Assembly: GCA_036732565.1 (NCBI GenBank)
Contig: DAINCF010000472.1
Coordinates: 1 to 5,693, forward strand
Direction of reading: 5' to 3'
Length of the DNA: 5,693 nucleotides
Source: JAIVJN01 sp036732565
GTDB taxonomy: Bacteria; Acidobacteriota; Vicinamibacteria; Vicinamibacterales; UBA2999
The notes under the pieces were generated by a model, which was not told the origin of the DNA, ran no database searches, and was given only the letters and a program-made list of their open reading frames with translations. This document shows positions 1 to 4,352 of this stretch, in pieces (position 1 is the stretch's first letter; each line of letters opens with the position of its first letter). A program made the translations under genes and the position numbers.

Positions 1-1040
1 GCGGGTATACGGCGACCCTGGGCGAGCTGGAATGTCGCCAGCAAATCGCCGGTTTCGAGCACGCCGTGTTCGGCGTGCCGCGGCTCCGCACCGAACACAT
101 CGCGATCGGCCTTGGCAGCACCCAGCTCACGCACGATCTCTTTCGCACCCTGCTGGATCCTGGTGACACCGTCCTGCTGCTCGATCCGACCTACGCCAAC
201 TACGAAGGGCAGCTCGCGTTCGCCGTACCAGGCGTGAACATCGTTCGCCTCCCCGTGCTCGACGCGCGGACGTGGGAGTATCGACCGCTGTCAGCGCCGG
301 AGCGGACACTCGCGGACTTCAACCGACTCTTTGACGCTCATCGTCCGCGTATGGTCCTGTTCGGCGCCCCGGACAATCCCACGAGTCAGATCTTGCCGCA
401 GTCGCTCGCGGAGGCGATGCTGGCGCGGACGGCGGACGCGGGCGCCTGGCTGGCCATCGACTTCGCGTACAAATGCCAGTTTTTCGAGACGCCACCACCC
501 TACTATGCGTGGTCGCCGGCCGATCATCCGACGCTCGTCGCCATTCACTCGAATTCGAAATGGGCCCGCGGCCTGGGTCGTCGCCTCGGATGGGTCGAGG
601 CCGATCCGCAGGTGATCGATGGACTCGAGCGCGTCCAGCAGTGCAGCATCCTCTGTCCCGACACGTTGTCGCAGATGACGATGGCGCGGTATCTGGAGAC
701 GGCGATTGCCGACGGATCGCTCCTGGAGTATGTGCGGGCGACGAATGCCAGCTACAGCGAGGCCGCCCGGATCACGATCGCCGCCGTCGACGAGCACCTT
801 CGTCGTCCTCGGCTCCAACCGGCGGGGGGACTCTACACCGTTGTCGACGTCGGCATGAACGCCGACGAGTTCGTGCCGGCCGCGCTGAAGGCCACGGGCG
901 TCCTCGTCGTCCCCGGCAGCGGGTTCGGGCCGTCGCTGACCAACGGCGTGCGCCTGTCCTTCGGCCCGCTCGTCGCCACGCCTGACAAGATCGACGAAGG
1001 TCTGGCGCGGCTGGGCCGCTGGATGGGAGCACGCTCCTGA
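1..1040 (+). CDS. PLP-dependent class I/II aminotransferase, 5' end missing
   Basis: This is a fold-type I, pyridoxal-phosphate-dependent aminotransferase expected to act in the cytoplasm. The reading frame is open from position 3 (first visible residues GYTATLGELECRQQIAG, typical of the family), so the start lies upstream; about 345 residues are visible and some 45-60 N-terminal residues are probably missing. Landmarks, numbered from the GTG at 66: a GSTQLTHDLF segment near residue 18 that would hold the cofactor phosphate; Asn104 in DNPTSQ; Asp132 and Tyr135 in IDFAY, contacting the pyridine ring; Lys165 in SNSKWARG, the Schiff-base lysine (codon 558-560), followed by Arg173; and Arg296 in GVRLSFGP, the substrate-carboxylate arginine. 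All catalytic residues are therefore present. The frame ends in TGA at 1038-1040, overlapping the probable start of the phosphatase gene. The overlap suggests one operon and perhaps linked steps. A HisC role is possible, but the DFAY and SNSK motifs fit a general aspartate-aminotransferase-like enzyme equally well, so the substrate is unknown. Confidence 0.93.
   Translation, partial: GYTATLGELECRQQIAGFEHAVFGVPRLRTEHIAIGLGSTQLTHDLFRTLLDPGDTVLLLDPTYANYEGQLAFAVPGVNIVRLPVLDARTWEYRPLSAPERTLADFNRLFDAHRPRMVLFGAPDNPTSQILPQSLAEAMLARTADAGAWLAIDFAYKCQFFETPPPYYAWSPADHPTLVAIHSNSKWARGLGRRLGWVEADPQVIDGLERVQQCSILCPDTLSQMTMARYLETAIADGSLLEYVRATNASYSEAARITIAAVDEHLRRPRLQPAGGLYTVVDVGMNADEFVPAALKATGVLVVPGSGFGPSLTNGVRLSFGPLVATPDKIDEGLARLGRWMGARS
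1025..1029 (+). promoter_or_regulatory. Probable ribosome binding site for the hisN-like gene
   Basis: GGGAG lies inside the last codons of the aminotransferase gene, 7 bases before a CTG codon at 1037. That spacing is good for a Shine-Dalgarno site and is part of the case for starting the phosphatase at 1037. A weaker purine-rich stretch (AGGCGGG, 1086-1092) precedes the alternative GTG at 1097. Confidence 0.45.
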
Positions 1041-1819
1041 CGTCGCTGTCGACCTTTCTCGATTTCGCCCTCGACGCGGCGTGGCAGGCGGGACGCGTGA
1101 CGCTGGCGCACTTTCAGACCGGTGTCGCCGTCGACCGCAAGGGGGATGGCTCGCCCGTGACCATCGCCGATCGCGATGCCGAGCGGCTCATTCGTCGCCT
1201 CGTCGAAAGTCGCTTCCCCTCACACGCGGTCATCGGGGAGGAATTCGGCGAGGCCGATCGTCAGGCATCGCATCGATGGATCGTCGACCCGATCGATGGC
1301 ACCAACTCCTTCATTCGCGGCGTGCCGTTCTACGGCGTGCTGATGGCGCTCGAGATCGACCGCGATCCCGTCGTGGGCGTCGTCCACTTCCCTGCCTTGG
1401 ACGAAACCGTCGCCGCCGCTCGCGGATTGGGCTGTCGCTGGAACGGACGGCTGGCGCGCGTGTCGTCGGTCTCGTCGCTGGCCGACGCCGGCCTCGCCTA
1501 CACGGACAGCCAGCAGGTGGAGGAGCGCCTCGGCCAGCGATGGCGGGCGTTGCTGGAGAGCACGGCGATTCAGCGCGGCTGGGGCGACTGCTACGGACAC
1601 TGCCTGGTCGCGACCGGCCGCGCCGACGTCATGCTCGATCCGCGGATGCACGCCTGGGACTGCGCGGCGCTGATTCCGATTCTCGAGGAAGCCGGCGGCC
1701 GCTTCACCGATTGGCGCGGCATCCGCACCATCGATGGAGGCGACGCCGTCAGCACGAACGGCGCGCTCCACGACGCCATGCTCGAGAGGCTCAGCGAAGG
1801 TCGTACGGATAACCGATGA
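1037..1819 (+). CDS. hisN: Inositol monophosphatase superfamily enzyme, HisN-type histidinol-phosphatase
   Basis: This is a Mg-dependent phosphomonoesterase of the inositol monophosphatase fold. HisN members remove phosphate from L-histidinol phosphate, the penultimate stage of histidine synthesis. Metal-site motifs are complete (260-residue numbering from 1037): Glu68/Glu69 in IGEEFGE, Asp84 and Asp87 in WIVDPIDGTNSF, and Asp208 in HAWDCAAL. The stretch WGDCYGHCLVATGRADVMLD followed by EEAGGRFTDW is characteristic of HisN rather than of generic inositol phosphatases or CysQ. The only standard start nearby is GTG 1097 (240 residues), but this removes the first helix: the codons from 1046 on encode LSTFLDFALDAAWQAGRVTL, which matches the usual N-terminal helix. 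I therefore prefer CTG 1037, giving 260 residues, a normal HisN length, a good upstream GGGAG and a CTGA overlap with the preceding stop. The 3' end overlaps the opposite-strand gene by 29 bases. The family is sure, histidinol phosphate as substrate is likely, and the exact start is moderately sure. Confidence 0.9.
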   Translation: MTSLSTFLDFALDAAWQAGRVTLAHFQTGVAVDRKGDGSPVTIADRDAERLIRRLVESRFPSHAVIGEEFGEADRQASHRWIVDPIDGTNSFIRGVPFYGVLMALEIDRDPVVGVVHFPALDETVAAARGLGCRWNGRLARVSSVSSLADAGLAYTDSQQVEERLGQRWRALLESTAIQRGWGDCYGHCLVATGRADVMLDPRMHAWDCAALIPILEEAGGRFTDWRGIRTIDGGDAVSTNGALHDAMLERLSEGRTDNR

Positions 1820-2195
1820 AGCCGGCGTCGCTGTCGGGTCGGAGTATGAGGCGCGTGAACATGAACTGCAGCCCGTAGCGACCGTCGGGCTGGCGACCGA
1901 CCATCAACTCGCGCTGGTTCTTGACGTGCCAGTCGTAGATTTCGAAGAACACCGCGATGCCGACCTCGCAGTAGTCGGGGAACTTGGCGTTGGCACGCAA
2001 GAAGATCTGCATCGCCTCTCGCAGCCTCGAGACGTTACCGACCGGGAGCGCCGCGCCATCGGCAATCGTGCGCAGTTGCGTTTCGAGTCGGTCGAGATTC
2101 TCCCCGATCCGTTTCGCAGCTTCCAGCGACTGCGCGTCTTGGGTCGTGAAGCCGCTCATCACACTGCCCGCCAAAAGCTCCCGTCGAGAAACCAT
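1791..2195 (-). CDS. Uncharacterised small protein with twin-arginine-like N-terminus
   Basis: This is a 134-residue protein that I do not recognise. The N-terminus MVSRRELLAGSVMSG resembles a Tat signal (SRR-x-L-L, then a short hydrophobic run at residues 6-16), suggesting export of a folded protein. The hydrophobic part is short and no clear AxA cleavage site is visible, so this is an inference. Residues 20-65 look helical and charged, possibly a short coiled coil. Residues 72-134 are rich in aromatics (FPDYCEVGIAVFFEIYDWHV, then GRYGLQFMFTRLIL) and look like a compact globular domain with one cysteine at 76. The start at 2195 is supported by a strong AAGGAG 8 bases upstream. The stop TGA lies within the 3' end of the hisN-like gene, a 29-base tail-to-tail overlap. 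Typical codon use and a good ribosome site argue that it is real. Confidence 0.78.
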   Translation of the reverse strand: MVSRRELLAGSVMSGFTTQDAQSLEAAKRIGENLDRLETQLRTIADGAALPVGNVSRLREAMQIFLRANAKFPDYCEVGIAVFFEIYDWHVKNQRELMVGRQPDGRYGLQFMFTRLILRPDSDAGFIGYPYDLR

Positions 2196-2203
2196 GTGCG
2201 ACG

Positions 2204-2209
2204 CTCCTT
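2204..2209 (-). promoter_or_regulatory. Shine-Dalgarno site of the Tat-like small protein
   Basis: On the minus strand this reads AAGGAG (within GGAAGGAGC), 8 bases before the ATG at 2195-2193. It is the clearest ribosome binding site in the window and fixes the start of the 134-residue protein. Confidence 0.7.
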
Positions 2210-2219
2210 CCCCGGGATC

Positions 2220-2242
2220 CCCAGCGCGGCAGCCGCGCTGGG
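2220..2242. repeat. Perfect 10-bp inverted repeat with 3-base loop
   Basis: The arms CCCAGCGCGG (2220-2229) and CCGCGCTGGG (2233-2242) pair perfectly around the loop CAG. The stem is very GC-rich and has no T-run on either side, so it is not a standard intrinsic terminator. It lies 10 bases upstream of the AAGGAG of the minus-strand gene and would form a hairpin in that gene's 5' leader, or act as a DNA operator between the two divergent genes. Confidence 0.6.
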
Positions 2243-2281
2243 CTGGGCTTCATGATCGTGCCGCGCTCGAGCTTCCATTCG

Positions 2282-2325
2282 GCTCGGACCGAGCAAGGCT
2301 CAGGGCTTGCTCATGGCAAGCCATG
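2282..2325. repeat. Cluster of four overlapping inverted repeats
   Basis: Four short dyads follow one another and share bases: GCTCGG/CCGAGC (2282-2287 with 2289-2294), GAGCAAG/CTTGCTC (2291-2297 with 2306-2312), GGCTTGC/GCAAGCC (2304-2310 with 2316-2322) and CATGGC/GCCATG (2312-2317 with 2320-2325). Neighbouring dyads overlap, so as RNA they would be mutually exclusive hairpins; as DNA they could be protein-binding half-sites. The cluster lies 38-81 bases upstream of the lipoprotein start. Its function is unknown. Confidence 0.55.
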
Positions 2326-2330
2326 GGCCA

Positions 2331-2350
2331 CGTCGAAGGGCGTCGAAGGG
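2331..2350 (+). repeat. Tandem duplication of a 10-base unit
   Basis: CGTCGAAGGG occurs twice, head to tail and identical, directly before the TAAACT motif upstream of the lipoprotein gene. It could be a replication-slippage duplication or a pair of regulator half-sites spaced one helical turn apart. Confidence 0.65.
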
Positions 2351-2356
2351 TAAACT
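2351..2356 (+). promoter_or_regulatory. Possible -10 element for a leaderless lipoprotein mRNA
   Basis: TAAACT fits the TANNNT form of a -10 box. It spans exactly -12 to -7 relative to the A of the ATG at 2363, the placement seen for leaderless transcripts. No good Shine-Dalgarno stands at the normal distance (the nearest, GAAGGG, is 12 bases away), which favours a leaderless start. No -35 box is evident, so the call is tentative. Confidence 0.3.
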
Positions 2357-2362
2357 GAGCGC

Positions 2363-2773
2363 ATGCGTGCTCTACCTTTGATTGTAGCTCTGGCGCTGGT
2401 CGCCGCCGGATGCGGCGATGACACGTCGCCGACGCAGCCATCTCCCACGACCACGAGCATCACGCTCGCGCCCGGCGGAACCGCCAACGCGCTGGGCCTG
2501 ACGGTGCTGTTCGAGCAGGTCGTGTCCGACTCGCGGTGCCCCGCGGATGCCCTGTGCGTGCAGCTGGGCGATGCCGTCATCGGCGTGAACCTGTCCCTCG
2601 GCGGCGTCGGCAGCCGCTACCAATTGGCGGCGGTCGACGCGACACGGCGTCGGGTGACGTATCAGGGCTACGAAGTGGAGCTCTCGACGTTGCAGCCGTA
2701 TCCGTTGGCCAGCCGGCCCACCGACCCGACGACGTATCGCGCGACGCTGCAGGTCACGCAGACGTCGAACTAA
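2363..2773 (+). CDS. Small secreted lipoprotein of unknown function
   Basis: This 136-residue protein has a classic lipoprotein signal: a short basic start (MR), a hydrophobic core at residues 4-14 and a VAAGC lipobox with Cys17 as the predicted lipidated residue. A Thr/Pro/Ser-rich linker (residues 20-34) follows. The mature domain looks beta-rich and carries SDSRCPADALCVQLGDA at residues 55-71. That RCP...C...GDA pattern with two close cysteines (59 and 65) recalls a widespread family of small bacterial lipoproteins of unknown function, where the second Cys is commonly followed by a tryptophan-containing WAG segment; here that place reads QLG. The two cysteines could form a disulfide in the periplasm. 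The domain ends with a YRATLQVTQ strand. The TAA stop overlaps the TAG stop of the converging glycosyltransferase gene. It is likely anchored in a membrane facing the periplasm; no partner is evident. Confidence 0.87.
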   Translation: MRALPLIVALALVAAGCGDDTSPTQPSPTTTSITLAPGGTANALGLTVLFEQVVSDSRCPADALCVQLGDAVIGVNLSLGGVGSRYQLAAVDATRRRVTYQGYEVELSTLQPYPLASRPTDPTTYRATLQVTQTSN

Positions 2774-4164
2774 CGCGTCCGGATCGTCGAGCGCAGGAAC
2801 GCGTAGTCGTCCTCGAAGCGCGGCCGCTGGCTCTCGTCCCAGTAGCTCATATGATCCAGCGCCGTGGTCTTGACCGCGAGGCCACCGGGCGTCCAATTCT
2901 CGCCGGCGCGATCGCAGTAGCGGCCGATGTACTCGTCCACCGTGCGCATGGCGATCTCCGGGCTCATGTTCGCCATGACCCAGTCGCGCGGCGCATACCG
3001 ATCGACGTTGCGACAGATTTCCAGCAAGCGGTCGGGCAGGCCGCTTTCGGTGGCGAACGCGCCGGTCTGCGCGTTGATGTAGGGATAGCGATAGCCGTAG
3101 TTGAAGCCCTGCCGCAGAATGCCAGGCGTGCCCGCGAAGAAGCCTTCGATCAGGGCGCGGTTGAAGCCCTCGCGACGCGACCATAACACGTTGACCTTGG
3201 CGCGATTCAGCTGCCGGTTCACTTCCTGCAGCGGGATCCGCTCGTAGATCTCCAGTTGATCGGCGATGCCGTATTCACGCGCGAGCCTCAGGATGTCGTC
3301 ACGCGTCATGTCGCCGCGATAGCCACACAGCACCGTGCGCAGCCGCTCGCCGCGAGCGCGGAGCTTCGCCAACGCGGCGAAGAACGCCTCGTGACGCTTG
3401 TATCGTCCCCAGGCCGCGATCAGTAAGACGTCGGCATCGCGCGTCATGTCTGGCAAGGGACGAAAAATTCGGTGGTCCACCCACCAGTTCGCGGCAATCG
3501 GAATCGAGATGAGGTTGGTCTTCAGACCGTCCAAAAACGCGATATCGCGCGGCTCGTAGTTCTGCACGAACACCGGGAAGTCGAGGCCCGCATAACACAG
3601 GAGATCGAGCTCGTAGTAGCCCGACCAGCTCGGCTCGAGCACCAGGTGGTAGCGCGACGCAATCTGCTTGACGTCGAACCAACGGGCGAACATCGGAAAC
3701 ACGAAGAAATAGTCGAGGAAGAGCACGCCCTTTTCGTCCGGACGCGCCGACTTCACCGCCAGGATGCGGCGACCGAGCAGCCGGGCGGGGTCGTTGAACA
3801 GCGCTTCGGTCGAGGGTTGCGGCGTCAGCTCGTCGACGTGCTGCTGAATGAGCGCGCGTTCGTGCGCCAGCGTGTGGCGCAACCGACCCTCCAGCACGCG
3901 ATCGGCGGTCCTCGACAGGTTGTTCCGGTGAATCGTGGCCTCGAGCCGCAGGGCCTTCGCCCGCCGGCCGGTCAGCCGAAGACCGGTCGTGGCCGCGGTC
4001 GCGCCGAGGCCGATGATGGAACGAAGAAACCGGGCGTCGTAGCGTGCGTACTCGCGCGCCTGGTCGACGAAGCGCTCGACGGCCACTCGAGTGCGAGGGC
4101 GTACGGTAGGCTTGCGGTCCTCCGCCGGGAGAGGTGGTGTTGACGAGGGCGAACTAATGGCCAT
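2770..4164 (-). CDS. GT-B-fold glycosyltransferase (GT4-like)
   Basis: This 464-residue protein ends in a glycosyltransferase family 4-like C-terminal domain. Residues 245-257 (DVLLIAAWGRYKR) form the strand and Lys/Arg region that opens the nucleotide-sugar domain; a long helix and LRTVLCGYRGD strand follow, then residues 324-346 with SRREGFNRALIEGFFAGTP. Glu332 and Glu340 form the E-x7-E motif that binds the donor in retaining GT4 enzymes. Residues 147-240 form the N-terminal Rossmann half (VLFLDYFFVFP, HLVLEPSWSGYYELDLL). Residues 1-110 are basic and helical with no known domain and may help membrane association. It probably adds a sugar to a polysaccharide, glycolipid or glycan precursor at the inner face of the membrane; donor and acceptor are unknown. 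The frame stays open far upstream to 5157, but the part beyond 4164 is antisense to the permease gene, so ATG 4164 is the sensible start. It lacks a strong Shine-Dalgarno. Confidence 0.88.
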   Translation of the reverse strand: MAISSPSSTPPLPAEDRKPTVRPRTRVAVERFVDQAREYARYDARFLRSIIGLGATAATTGLRLTGRRAKALRLEATIHRNNLSRTADRVLEGRLRHTLAHERALIQQHVDELTPQPSTEALFNDPARLLGRRILAVKSARPDEKGVLFLDYFFVFPMFARWFDVKQIASRYHLVLEPSWSGYYELDLLCYAGLDFPVFVQNYEPRDIAFLDGLKTNLISIPIAANWWVDHRIFRPLPDMTRDADVLLIAAWGRYKRHEAFFAALAKLRARGERLRTVLCGYRGDMTRDDILRLAREYGIADQLEIYERIPLQEVNRQLNRAKVNVLWSRREGFNRALIEGFFAGTPGILRQGFNYGYRYPYINAQTGAFATESGLPDRLLEICRNVDRYAPRDWVMANMSPEIAMRTVDEYIGRYCDRAGENWTPGGLAVKTTALDHMSYWDESQRPRFEDDYAFLRSTIRTR

Positions 4165-4204
4165 GAGGGCTGTGGATGAGGCGATCGGTGAAGAACGCTC
4201 GTAG

Positions 4205-4210
4205 ATTATC
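4205..4210 (-). promoter_or_regulatory. Possible -10 box for the glycosyltransferase gene
   Basis: Read on the minus strand this is GATAAT, five of six matches to TATAAT, in an otherwise GC-rich stretch. Transcription would begin near 4198 and leave a leader of about 34 bases before the ATG at 4164. No recognisable -35 box lies 16-18 bases upstream, so support is weak. Confidence 0.25.
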
Positions 4211-4249
4211 ACCACAGAGCCGGACAGCTTCGTCCCACGATCGGGCACT

Positions 4250-4306
4250 GGCCAGGCGTTCCGGCGCGCAAAACCACGCGAATGCACGATTCTGCGAAGC
4301 CTGGCC
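4250..4306. repeat. Spaced 8-bp inverted repeat between divergent genes
   Basis: GGCCAGGC (4250-4257) and GCCTGGCC (4299-4306) are exact reverse complements separated by 41 bases, in the gap between the glycosyltransferase and permease genes. This could be paired regulator sites, but arms of this length arise readily by chance in GC-rich DNA. I see no gene in the 186-base gap itself. Confidence 0.3.
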
Positions 4307-4342
4307 GCCATTGACGGGGTTGGCATGGTGTTCGCCAGACCG

Positions 4343-4352
4343 ATGACGTCAT
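4343..4352. repeat. 10-bp palindrome covering the permease start codon
   Basis: ATGACGTCAT is a perfect palindrome whose last two bases are the first two of the permease ATG (4351-4353). A protein bound here would mask translation or transcription initiation, but no protein is known to do so. There is no Shine-Dalgarno in the preceding 20 bases. Confidence 0.4.

Noticed and set aside
1081..1812. A 243-residue plus-strand frame in another phase across the hisN-like gene.
   Set aside because: It is almost wholly Arg/Gly/Ser with no motif, while the competing frame carries all inositol-phosphatase metal motifs.
2220..2242. The GC-rich hairpin as an intrinsic terminator.
   Set aside because: There is no T-run on either strand after the stem, and it lies upstream of both flanking genes rather than after one.
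1734..2358. Plus-strand frames of 173 and 124 residues opposite the small Tat-like protein.
   Set aside because: The minus-strand frame has a strong AAGGAG, an RR signal-like start and balanced composition; the plus-strand frames have no ribosome site and no recognisable features.
2196..2362. A small RNA or mobile-element remnant suggested by the density of inverted repeats.
   Set aside because: There are no terminal inverted repeats with target duplications, no transposase fragment and no promoter-terminator pair; only regulatory structure can be suggested.
2372..3186. Long open frames on both strands across the lipoprotein and glycosyltransferase genes (270 residues minus, 216 residues plus).
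   Set aside because: They are Arg-rich, lack domains or ribosome sites, and overlap two genes with clear family features; they are shadows caused by high GC.
4311..4316. TTGACG, a good match to a -35 box upstream of the permease.
   Set aside because: No -10-like hexamer occurs 16-18 bases downstream, so I cannot support a promoter here.
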